From positions 1 to 5,787 of the forward strand of contig CANPVW010000231.1 in assembly GCA_947581745.1 (NCBI GenBank): a stretch of 5,787 nucleotides of DNA, written 5' to 3'. The notes below the pieces were generated by a model. It saw only the letters and a program-made list of their open reading frames with translations. It was not told the DNA's origin and made no database searches. This document shows positions 1 through 5,542 of the stretch, piece after piece (the stretch's first letter is position 1; every line of letters begins with the position of its first letter). The DNA is from Candidatus Benthicola azotiphorus (GTDB lineage: Bacteria > Gemmatimonadota > Gemmatimonadetes > Palauibacterales > Palauibacteraceae). The position numbers and the translations under genes were made by a program.

Positions 1-104
1 ACGACGTTCGAACCCCAGGTCGAGAAAGCATCGACTCTCTCGGAATGCTTGCTGACCCAATGGTCGACGTCCGTCACGGAATGGGCGAAAAGAACTCTTG
101 GCAT
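1..104 (-). CDS. Small protein, N-terminal fragment only; possible dimeric alpha/beta-barrel (ABM-like) family
   Basis: Only the first 34 codons are in the window; the gene runs off the left edge. It starts at ATG 104-102. GAGAGG at 116-111 (minus strand) lies 6 nt upstream, a very good ribosome-binding site that decides the start. The peptide begins MPRVLFAHSVTDVDHWVSKH and continues to a WGSNV stretch at residues 30-34. A short beta strand followed by a D-x-D-x-W helix start (residues 12-16) is typical of small ferredoxin-like dimeric barrel proteins of the antibiotic-biosynthesis-monooxygenase type. That assignment is inference from a short fragment, and no catalytic claim can be made. It lies 121 bp downstream of the SBP-like lipoprotein gene on the same strand, so it could be read from the same transcript. 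No convincing terminator or promoter is visible in the gap. Confidence is high that it is a gene and low for its family. Confidence 0.7.
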   Translation of the reverse strand, partial: MPRVLFAHSVTDVDHWVSKHSERVDAFSTWGSNV

Positions 105-225
105 GAAGCACCTCTCAGTTCGTTGCTTCGTGTGGCACACCCGCGGCGCCAGCATCCGCTCAGGATTCACCCCAAGAAGGCCAAGGTGAACATCGCAGTC
201 AACCGCGTGGCGCGCCCTTCGAGCC

Positions 226-1500
226 TCAGTGGCGCCGGGAGAACACCGTGCCGTGCGGTCGCGCGGGTCCCGCCTCTCCGTGCGGCCATTCGGTGCGGTC
301 GAAGCTCACCCCCGGGCGCTCGGCGCCGGGGCTCCGGAAGGTGGAGTCCAGGGCGAGGCTGCCGGTTTCCGGGTCGAGATGGACTATCAAAACCCGGTAT
401 AGTGTCGATCCCTCTGCCGAGGTCACGACGATCCGGTCTCCCTCGGGTTCCATCGAGATCCAGTGGGGTGCCCAGGACTCGTCCAGCGTGAGTCGGTCCA
501 GCTCCACCGGATTCGACGGGTCCGAGATGTCCATCGAGATGAGGGCCGACGAGTCTCCGCGCGCGTACGGCTGGACCCAGTACCGCCCCCGGGTGGCCGG
601 GACGCCGCAGTGGTTGGGGTAGGCGTCCCACGGCAGCACGTGCACCAGCTCCGCCCACGGCTCGTCGGTCTCGAGATCGTGCAGCAGGTACATGGCACAG
701 GTGAACGTCGTCAGGATCGCGGTCACGCTGTCCGGGAGGAGGCGGACCTCCGCCGGGTCCTCGTGCTCGTAGCCGAGGGGGCCTTCGGGGAGGCGGACCG
801 TATGGAGCAGGGCGAGGTCAGAGAGCCTCCATGCCTGGAATGAGGTGCTGATATGCTCTTCCCACATGTCCGACGTGGTGCTCACGGCGCGATCGAGCTT
901 CGGGATCGGAGTGACGCTGTACGCGCGGAGCTCGGGGTCCACGGGATCGGCGGCTGCCGAGGACCTGACGAATCCGCCTGACGGATCGAGCTCCACGAGC
1001 CCTCCCGCGACCTCGTTGCCTTCGCCCATGGTCTGGAAGGTCGCCAGCACGTCGCCGTTCGGCAGCCGCTCGAAGGTGTGAGGATAGGTGTACTCTCCCA
1101 TGGCTTCGAACGAGCCGGCCACCTTCGGGTCGAGCGGATCGGAGATGTCGAAGAGGAAGGTCGTTCCCGCCTGGAAGGCGTTCGCGAACAGGGTGTCCCC
1201 CGCCGGCATGACGTGCTCGGTATGATGCGCTCCGCCCTTCAGGCCGACGGACAGGCTGGACAGGATCTCACCGTAGCGTGCGGACTCGGGATCCGCGTCG
1301 ATCACCGCGAGGAAGTCGCTGTCTCCGTCATTCACGGCTCCGGCCCAGACGAAGAGGTAAGGGCTGGCAGCGCTTGCGGTCTCTTTTGGAGGGCCGTTCG
1401 CGTCCGGGGCTTCCCGGTCCCCCGGGGCGCACGACAGGGCGAAAGGGAGGAGGAACGCAAGAGTCAGGACATGCAGACACTTTCGCGCAGCCGTTACCAT
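226..1500 (-). CDS. Selenium-binding protein (SBP56/methanethiol oxidase) family lipoprotein
   Basis: A 424-aa protein from ATG 1500-1498. Residues 1-23 form a basic n-region, a hydrophobic core and a lipobox ALSC, giving a lipid-anchored Cys24 and export across the inner membrane. A low-complexity linker (about 25-46) precedes the SBP core. Family signatures: YLFVWAG (48-54), DFLAVIDADP (62-71), HHTEH (92-96), FDISDP (117-122), YPHTFERLPNGDVLATFQ (139-156), a GGLVELDP block, a PKLDRAVSTTSDM block, and a C-terminal WPHGEAGPARPHGTVF segment (405-420). Known SBP56 members include methanethiol oxidases (methanethiol + O2 + H2O to formaldehyde, H2S and H2O2) that use copper bound by histidines. 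H92, H93, H96, H141, H407 and H416 are candidate ligands here by inference. Most characterised members are cytosolic or periplasmic, so the lipobox is notable. The start has only a weak SD (GAG) and sits one base after the stop of a 21-codon ORF, suggesting translational coupling. The substrate is unproven. Confidence 0.85.
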   Translation of the reverse strand: MVTAARKCLHVLTLAFLLPFALSCAPGDREAPDANGPPKETASAASPYLFVWAGAVNDGDSDFLAVIDADPESARYGEILSSLSVGLKGGAHHTEHVMPAGDTLFANAFQAGTTFLFDISDPLDPKVAGSFEAMGEYTYPHTFERLPNGDVLATFQTMGEGNEVAGGLVELDPSGGFVRSSAAADPVDPELRAYSVTPIPKLDRAVSTTSDMWEEHISTSFQAWRLSDLALLHTVRLPEGPLGYEHEDPAEVRLLPDSVTAILTTFTCAMYLLHDLETDEPWAELVHVLPWDAYPNHCGVPATRGRYWVQPYARGDSSALISMDISDPSNPVELDRLTLDESWAPHWISMEPEGDRIVVTSAEGSTLYRVLIVHLDPETGSLALDSTFRSPGAERPGVSFDRTEWPHGEAGPARPHGTVFSRRH

Positions 1501-1501
1501 T

Positions 1502-1567
1502 TCAGAGCTCGATCATGTGAGCGTTGAGGACGTCGGGCGTGAGGATGTAGCCGGTGCCTTCACTCAT
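1502..1567 (-). CDS. 21-codon leader ORF coupled to the SBP-like gene
   Basis: ATG at 1567-1565 opens a frame encoding MSEGTGYILTPDVLNAHMIE followed by a final Leu and TGA (1504-1502). GGGAGGAA (1578-1571, minus strand) precedes it with an ideal 5-nt gap from GGAGG to ATG, better than the site of the downstream lipoprotein gene. The stop and the next start read TGA-A-TG with one extra A (TGAAATG), the classic arrangement for termination-reinitiation. The frame differs from that of the lipoprotein, so it is not an N-terminal extension unless there is a sequencing frameshift. I do not recognise the peptide; it has no membrane segment and no run of a single amino acid of the attenuation-leader type. 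It could be a small protein, a regulatory leader peptide, or the remnant of a longer gene. Its existence rests on the SD and the coupling, not on homology. Confidence 0.5.
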   Translation of the reverse strand: MSEGTGYILTPDVLNAHMIEL

Positions 1568-1570
1568 CGA

Positions 1571-1578
1571 TTCCTCCC
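1571..1578 (-). promoter_or_regulatory. Strong Shine-Dalgarno of the 21-codon ORF
   Basis: The minus strand reads GGGAGGAATCGATG, close to a perfect anti-16S match with 5 nt between GGAGG and the ATG at 1567. No comparable site precedes the lipoprotein ATG at 1500, so ribosomes for that gene probably load here. Confidence 0.6.
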
Positions 1579-1580
1579 GT

Positions 1581-1595
1581 GTGATCCGTGATCAC
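1581..1595. repeat. Perfect 15-bp inverted repeat (GTGATC-CGT-GATCAC)
   Basis: Two perfect 6-bp arms separated by 3 bp lie immediately upstream of the SD of the 21-codon ORF. As DNA it has the size and symmetry of a small dimeric-regulator operator. As RNA it would be a short 6-bp hairpin with a 3-nt loop just before the SD. Which role it plays, if any, cannot be told from sequence alone. Confidence 0.45.
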
Positions 1596-1597
1596 CT

Positions 1598-1615
1598 TCC
1601 CGCGCTGACGCGGGA
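1598..1615. repeat. Perfect 7-bp stem-loop in the divergent intergenic region
   Basis: TCCCGCG (1598-1604) pairs fully with CGCGGGA (1609-1615) around a CTGA tetranucleotide loop. It starts 2 bp after the neighbouring 15-bp palindrome, and the two could stack in the leader of the minus-strand transcript. No U-tract follows on either strand, so it is not an intrinsic terminator. Confidence 0.45.
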
Positions 1616-1791
1616 GAGCTTGGCCCGATCCGCCCAACGTCTGCATTTGCGGCTTCGGGGTCCAGTGGGCCGATCCCAAGGCTTCTCTTCCGCCTCTTCG
1701 CGGGCGGAGGAACTCGGCACCTACCGCTGCCCGCTCGCTGGCCCGGCAGGGGATCGGTACCTTTCAGCGAACCGCCCCACCGTAAAGCGTC

Positions 1792-1796
1792 GAGGT
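1792..1796 (+). promoter_or_regulatory. Shine-Dalgarno that sets the GH95 start
   Basis: GAGGT lies 6 nt before GTG 1803. The GTG is followed directly by a signal peptide, so this site picks 1803 over the upstream in-frame GTG at 1554, which would bury the signal peptide behind 83 unrelated residues. Confidence 0.6.
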
Positions 1797-1802
1797 CATC
1801 CC

Positions 1803-4259
1803 GTGCCACAGCACTTCGCGTCTCCCACGATCGTCCTTGCAGCCGCCCTCTCACTTCTGCTCCCGGCATTGCCCGCCCGAGCCCAGGTACCTGCCGGTAC
1901 GAAGCCCGTGGAGCTCTGGTACGACGAGCCCGCAGCGGAATGGAATCAAGCGCTGCCGGTGGGCAACGGCCGACTGGGCGCCATGGTGTTCGGCGGAGTC
2001 GAGCGCGAACGGATCCAGCTGAACGAGGAGACGCTGTGGTCTGGCGGGCCCTATGACCCGGTGGTTCCGGGCGCTCACGAGGCCCTCCCGCAGATCCGTG
2101 CCTACCTGTTCGCGGGCGACTTCGTGCGAGCCCACGACCTTTTCGGGCGCACCATGATGGGCGTTCCGTACGAGATGATGAAGTACCAGCCCTTTGCCGA
2201 TCTGTGGCTGGATTTTCCGGGACACAAGGGGGCGACGAACTATCGGCGATCGCTGGATCTAGGCGAAGGCGTGGCCCGGGTCAGGTACGTCGTGGATGGC
2301 GTGGAGTACCTCCGCGAGATCTTCGCGAGCGCCGTCGATCAGGTCCTCGTGATACGCATCAGCGCGGACCGTCCGGGTGCCGTGACCTTCTCGGCGAACC
2401 TCCACGGAGTCCGCAATCCGGCGCACTCCAACTACGGCACCGACTACTTCCGGATGGATGGAATCCCCCCGTCCGATCTGCGAGTCACGGGGAAGAACAC
2501 CGACTACCTGGGCATCGAGGGACGCCTCCATTACGAGGGCCGCCTCCGGGCACGAGTGCACGGAGGGACGAGCGAGATCGACTACCGTACGCTCCACGTG
2601 CGGAACGCCGATGAAGCGGTGCTCGTGTTCGCCGCGGCCACGAGCTTCGTGGACTACAGGGACGTCTCGGCCGATCCGGCGGCCCGGGTGCAGGCCGTGC
2701 TTTCCGGCGTGCGGGACCGCACCTGGCAGGCCATGCGCGCCGCGCACGAACGCGAGCACCGTTCCTGGTTCGACCGTGTGATGCTGAACCTGGGCGCTGA
2801 ACCCGGGCCCGACCTGCCCACCGACGAGCGCATCGCGCGCTTCGCCGACAGCCCGGATCCCGGCCTGGCGGCACTCTACTACCAGTTCGGCCGCTACCTG
2901 CTCATCGCCAGTTCCCGTCCCGGCACGCTGCCCGCCAATCTTCAGGGCATCTGGAATGACAGCTCGAATCCGTGGTGGGACAGCAAGTACACGATCAACA
3001 TCAACCTCCCGATGAACTACTGGCCCGCCGAGACGGGCCATCTCGAGGAGATGGTGCAGCCCCTCGAGAGGTTCACACGCGAAGTGGCCGAGGCAGGCAC
3101 GGCCACGGCCCGCGAGCACTGGAACGCGCGCGGCTGGGTGCTGCACCAGAACACCGACCTGTGGCGCGCGACGACCCCCATGGACGGTCCTTCCTGGGGC
3201 GCGTGGCCCGTGGGCGGCGCCTGGATCATGACCAACCTGTACGAGCACTACCGGTTCGGTCGGGACGCTGCGTATCTGGAGCGCATCTATCCCCTGCTTC
3301 GGGGCCAGACACAGTTCCTCTTGGACATCCTGGTCGAGCACCCCGACTATGGCTGGCTGGTGACGGCGCCCTCCAACTCCCCGGAGAACTTCCCCGCGTG
3401 GCCGGGCAACGGACGCTTCTTCGACGAGGTGAGCGGGCTCTTCCTCAAGGCGCGCACGATGGCCGTCGGTCCCACCATGGACATGCAGATCATCCGCGAG
3501 GTGTTCGCCGAGTTCGCGGAGGCGGCCGCCACTCTGGGCCGGGATGAGGAACTCGCTGCCGAGGCCCGGACGGCCAGGGCAAGGCTGGCTCCCAATCAGA
3601 TCGGCAAGCACGGACAGATCCAGGAGTGGATCGAGGACTACGACGAGATCGAACCGCATCACCGGCACCTCTCGCACCTGTGGGGCCTGTACCCCGGCAG
3701 CGAGATCACGCCGGCCGAGGAAGACCTGGCCCGCGCGGCGGCCGTATCACTGGACCGCCGCGGCACAGGTGGCTGCGGATGGTCGTACGCTTGGAAGATC
3801 GGGGCGCGCGCCCGTCTCCTGGATGGCGAGGAGTCGCTCCGGCAGCTGCGCGCGCTCCTCGTGGATTCGTCCCTGCCCAACCTGTTTTCACTCTGCGGAC
3901 AGGCCCTCCAGGTGGACGGGAACTTCGGTGCCACTGCAGGCATCGCCGAGATGCTGCTTCAGTCGCACGGCGATGTAATCCGTCTCCTTCCGGCGCTGCC
4001 CTCCGAGTGGTCAGCAGGAAGCGTCGCAGGCCTCCGCGCCCGAGGCGGGTTCACCGTTTCCATGGCCTGGTCGGACGGATCGCTGACCGAAGCCTCCATC
4101 GATGCCTCGGTGGACGGACGCTGCCGGGTATCGGCCAGGGGCCTGAGGGCCGTGCTTCTGGACGGCCAGTCGGTCCATCTGACCCACACGGCAGAGGGCA
4201 CTCTGGAGTTCGAAGCACGTGCCGGCTCCAGCTACCGACTGACGTTCGAAGGGCGTTGA
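1803..4259 (+). CDS. Secreted GH95 glycoside hydrolase (alpha-L-fucosidase or alpha-L-galactosidase)
   Basis: An 818-aa protein from GTG 1803, of normal length for GH95. Residues 1-27 are a signal peptide (hydrophobic core 10-23, cleavage after ARA), so it acts outside the cytoplasm. The N-terminal beta domain (about 37-290) shows LPVGNGRLGAMVFGG and RIQLNEETLWSGGP. The (alpha/alpha)6 catalytic domain follows with SSRPGTLPANLQGIWN, TININLPMNYWPAE, HQNTDLWRATTPMDG, TAPSNSPEN, IQEWIEDYDEIEPHHRHLSH and DGNFGATAG, then a C-terminal beta domain (about 725-818). GH95 is an inverting family. By spacing against Bifidobacterium bifidum AfcA (Asn421, Asn423, Glu566, Asp766), N399 and N401 would activate water with D705, and E528 in SPEN would be the general acid. 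Thr397 occupies the place of AfcA His419, and the usual HPPFQI before DGNFG is replaced by CGQALQV, so sugar preference (L-Fuc or L-Gal) is uncertain. The stop is 3 bp before the aminopeptidase start. Family assignment is very secure; exact substrate is not. Confidence 0.93.
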   Translation: MPQHFASPTIVLAAALSLLLPALPARAQVPAGTKPVELWYDEPAAEWNQALPVGNGRLGAMVFGGVERERIQLNEETLWSGGPYDPVVPGAHEALPQIRAYLFAGDFVRAHDLFGRTMMGVPYEMMKYQPFADLWLDFPGHKGATNYRRSLDLGEGVARVRYVVDGVEYLREIFASAVDQVLVIRISADRPGAVTFSANLHGVRNPAHSNYGTDYFRMDGIPPSDLRVTGKNTDYLGIEGRLHYEGRLRARVHGGTSEIDYRTLHVRNADEAVLVFAAATSFVDYRDVSADPAARVQAVLSGVRDRTWQAMRAAHEREHRSWFDRVMLNLGAEPGPDLPTDERIARFADSPDPGLAALYYQFGRYLLIASSRPGTLPANLQGIWNDSSNPWWDSKYTININLPMNYWPAETGHLEEMVQPLERFTREVAEAGTATAREHWNARGWVLHQNTDLWRATTPMDGPSWGAWPVGGAWIMTNLYEHYRFGRDAAYLERIYPLLRGQTQFLLDILVEHPDYGWLVTAPSNSPENFPAWPGNGRFFDEVSGLFLKARTMAVGPTMDMQIIREVFAEFAEAAATLGRDEELAAEARTARARLAPNQIGKHGQIQEWIEDYDEIEPHHRHLSHLWGLYPGSEITPAEEDLARAAAVSLDRRGTGGCGWSYAWKIGARARLLDGEESLRQLRALLVDSSLPNLFSLCGQALQVDGNFGATAGIAEMLLQSHGDVIRLLPALPSEWSAGSVAGLRARGGFTVSMAWSDGSLTEASIDASVDGRCRVSARGLRAVLLDGQSVHLTHTAEGTLEFEARAGSSYRLTFEGR

Positions 4260-4262
4260 AAC

Positions 4263-5234
4263 GTGGCCAACGAACACTTCTACCCGGAAATCGAGCCCTA
4301 CCGGACCGGTCAGTTGCCGGTTGACGATCTGCACACGCTTTACTACGAGGAGTGCGGCACGCCGGACGGTCTGCCGATGCTCTTCGTCCACGGCGGCCCC
4401 GGTGCAGGCTGCAGCACCACCGACCGGCGCTTCTTCGCTCCGGATCGATTCCGCGCGGTGCTGTTCGACCAGCGGGGCTGCGGGCGATCCACGCCGGCGG
4501 GCGAGCTGAGGGGCAACTCTCCCGACCACCTTGTGGCCGACATCGAGCGGCTTCGGGAGGAGCTGGGGATCGACACCTGGCACGTGTTCGGCGGTTCCTG
4601 GGGCAGTTCGTTGGCCATGCACTACGCCCAGGAGCATCCGGACCGGGTCCGCACCCTCGTGCTGCGTGGCATCTGGATGCTACGGGACGAGGAGATCCAC
4701 TGGTGGCTGTACGAGATGGGCAAGATCCAGCCCGAGCTGTGGAGTCAGTTCGTCGAGCCGATTCCGGAGGACGAACGGGACGACCTGCTGGAGGCGTTCT
4801 GGAAGCGACTCGACGGTAAAGATAGGGAAACCGGTTTGGCGGCGGCCAAGGCCTGGTCGATCTACGAGGGCTCGTGCTGCACCCTCCTTCCCAACCCGGA
4901 GTTCAGCGACGTCTTCGGTGAGCCGGAAACGGCCTGGAACCTGGCCCGCCTGGAGGCGCACTACTTCCGCAACGTCCGTTTCCAGCCGGACACCTTCCTG
5001 CTGGACCGGGTCGACCGCCTGCGCTCGATCCCGGCCTTCGCGGTGCACGGCCGCTACGACCTGGTCTGCCCGGTGAAGAACCTCCACGACCTGTGTCACG
5101 CCTGGCCCGAGCTGGATGCGGTCATCGTTCCGGACGCCGGTCATTCGTCCCACGAGCCGGGGATCACCCGGGAGCTGGTGGCCGCCACGACAAGGATCGC
5201 GGAAACCGGGTCGCCGGTGCACGACACAGCCTGA
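4263..5234 (+). CDS. pip: Prolyl aminopeptidase (proline iminopeptidase, S33 family)
   Basis: A 323-aa alpha/beta hydrolase, the typical length for the enzyme that removes N-terminal proline from peptides (EC 3.4.11.5); no signal peptide, so cytoplasmic. Motifs in order: HGGPGAG (43-49, oxyanion region), DQRGCGRS (69-76), nucleophile elbow GGSWGS with Ser112, catalytic Asp266 in GRYDLVCP, and His294 in GHSSHEPG. The positions closely match the Xanthomonas enzyme's Ser110/Asp266/His294 as I recall them. E202 (in IYEGSC) and E231 (in LEAHYF) fit the two glutamates that hold the proline amino group in the Serratia enzyme (Glu204, Glu232). The helical cap lies around 140-245. The start is GTG 4263, 3 bp after the GH95 stop, with GAAGGG (4248-4253) 9 nt upstream inside the GH95 gene. 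Coupled translation and cotranscription with GH95 are therefore likely. All key residues are present and it should be active. Confidence 0.93.
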   Translation: MANEHFYPEIEPYRTGQLPVDDLHTLYYEECGTPDGLPMLFVHGGPGAGCSTTDRRFFAPDRFRAVLFDQRGCGRSTPAGELRGNSPDHLVADIERLREELGIDTWHVFGGSWGSSLAMHYAQEHPDRVRTLVLRGIWMLRDEEIHWWLYEMGKIQPELWSQFVEPIPEDERDDLLEAFWKRLDGKDRETGLAAAKAWSIYEGSCCTLLPNPEFSDVFGEPETAWNLARLEAHYFRNVRFQPDTFLLDRVDRLRSIPAFAVHGRYDLVCPVKNLHDLCHAWPELDAVIVPDAGHSSHEPGITRELVAATTRIAETGSPVHDTA

Positions 5235-5330
5235 CAGGCGCTTGGGGCATTGGCGCTGGCCGGTAGCGTTTCCCGGCGCCTCCCGGTATCTTCCGCGCCC
5301 GGAAGTCAGGCAGGTCGCCTGTTTCCGCAT
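5235..5330. other. Spacer between prolyl aminopeptidase and tRNA-Pro
   Basis: The 96-bp spacer has several short GC-rich inverted repeats: GCCGG (5259-5263) with CCGGC (5273-5277), GGCGC (5252-5256) with GCGCC (5276-5280), TTCCG (5291-5295) with CGGAA (5300-5304), and CAGG-TCG-CCTG (5311-5321). None is followed by a real U-tract, so read-through from the aminopeptidase gene into the tRNA is possible. TATCTT at 5287-5292 is a possible -10 element about 39 bp before the tRNA, but no matching -35 is visible. Confidence 0.35.
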
Positions 5331-5404
5331 CGGGGCGTGGCGCAGCCCGGTAGCGCGCCTGAATGGGGTTCAGGAGGTCGCGAGTTCGAATCTCGCCGCC
5401 CCGA
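5331..5404 (+). tRNA. tRNA-Pro (anticodon GGG)
   Basis: The 74-nt gene folds into a full cloverleaf. The acceptor stem CGGGGCG (5331-5337) pairs with CGCCCCG (5397-5403). The D arm is GCGC/GCGC around AGCCCGGTA. The anticodon stem CCTGA/TCAGG holds the loop ATGGGGT, giving anticodon GGG with G37. The variable loop is AGGTC, the T arm is GCGAG-TTCGAAT-CTCGC, and the discriminator is A5404. All stems are perfectly paired. It decodes CCC and CCU proline codons. CCA is not encoded (TTG follows), so the 3' end must be added by tRNA nucleotidyltransferase. It lies in the same orientation as the upstream aminopeptidase gene and is followed at once by an intrinsic terminator. Confidence 0.97.
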
Positions 5405-5415
5405 TTGTCTAAAAG

Positions 5416-5451
5416 ACGGTCCTGTCGGTACTTACGGCAGGGCCGTTTTTT
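5416..5451 (+). terminator. Intrinsic terminator after tRNA-Pro
   Basis: A 12-bp stem (5416-5427 with 5435-5446, two G-T wobbles) encloses the 7-nt loop GTACTTA and runs into six T residues (5446-5451). AAAA at 5411-5414 faces it, so on the minus strand the same hairpin is followed by C and TTTT and may also stop transcripts from the convergent zinc-ribbon gene, whose stop codon is about 97 bp away. Confidence 0.9.
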
Positions 5452-5465
5452 CGCAGTGCGCCGTT

Positions 5466-5485
5466 TGTCACTGACTCTGTCACTG
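5466..5485. repeat. 8-bp tandem direct repeat TGTCACTG
   Basis: TGTCACTG occurs at 5466-5473 and again at 5478-5485, separated by ACTC (12-bp period), between the tRNA terminator and the end of the convergent gene. It may be chance or a small slippage duplication; no function is evident. Confidence 0.4.
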
Positions 5486-5518
5486 CCGGCCTAGATCACC
5501 ATGCAGGTCTGGCCAGCT

Positions 5519-5539
5519 CTCCTGCTTCGGGGTCAGGAG
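5519..5539. repeat. Inverted repeat just past the zinc-ribbon gene
   Basis: CTCCTG (5519-5524) and CAGGAG (5534-5539) form a perfect 6-bp stem around a 9-nt loop, with two further pairs (5516-5517 with 5541-5542) beyond one mismatch. It lies 3 bp after the minus-strand stop codon. No U-tract follows on the minus strand, so it is at best an RNA 3'-end-protecting hairpin or a weak terminator. Confidence 0.35.
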
Positions 5540-5542
5540 CGC

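Larger units (their letters stand above)
1568..1802. other. Divergent intergenic region between the SBP-like unit and the GH95 unit
   Basis: This 235-bp stretch must hold the promoters of two divergent units: the 21-codon ORF plus lipoprotein leftwards, and the GH95 gene plus aminopeptidase rightwards. Besides the two dyads near its left end there is a weaker 6-bp inverted repeat, TCCGCC (1689-1694) with GGCGGA (1703-1708). I could not find a convincing -35/-10 pair on either strand, which is common in GC-rich genomes. The plus-strand frame of the GH95 gene stays open back to a GTG at 1554, but the sequence upstream of 1803 does not look like family protein. Confidence 0.5.

Noticed and set aside
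1..40. GTTCGAACCCC near base 6, resembling a tRNA T-loop
   Set aside because: The flanking bases do not pair as a T stem on either strand and no other cloverleaf arm is present.
1..174. Plus-strand frame open from base 1 to 174
   Set aside because: It is antisense to the 34-codon start of the left-edge gene, which has a good SD and start; the plus frame has no start signal and no recognisable sequence.
167..658. 163-codon minus-strand frame overlapping the end of the SBP-like gene
   Set aside because: It lies within a well-supported gene in another frame, has Arg/Gly/Pro-rich composition and no motif.
1554..1802. In-frame upstream extension of the GH95 gene to a GTG at 1554 (901-aa version)
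   Set aside because: The extra 83 residues have no family resemblance, would bury the signal peptide, have no SD, and overlap the minus-strand leader ORF. GTG 1803 has GAGGT at 6 nt and starts a clean signal peptide.
2259..3677. 472-codon open frame antisense to the GH95 gene
   Set aside because: Its codons mirror the third-position GC bias of the GH95 gene; the peptide is rich in Arg, Gly, His and Val with no recognisable domain. It is a shadow frame.
5287..5292. TATCTT as the -10 of a tRNA-Pro promoter
   Set aside because: There is no acceptable -35 at 16-18 bp upstream, so the promoter is only a possibility and is not annotated as a feature.
4263..5404. A functional link between prolyl aminopeptidase and the adjacent tRNA-Pro
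   Set aside because: Both involve proline, but tRNA genes sit beside unrelated genes very often and nothing in the spacer suggests joint control.
5331..5404. tRNA-Pro as an integration site for a genomic island
   Set aside because: No integrase gene and no repeat of the tRNA 3' end are visible; a normal terminator follows directly.
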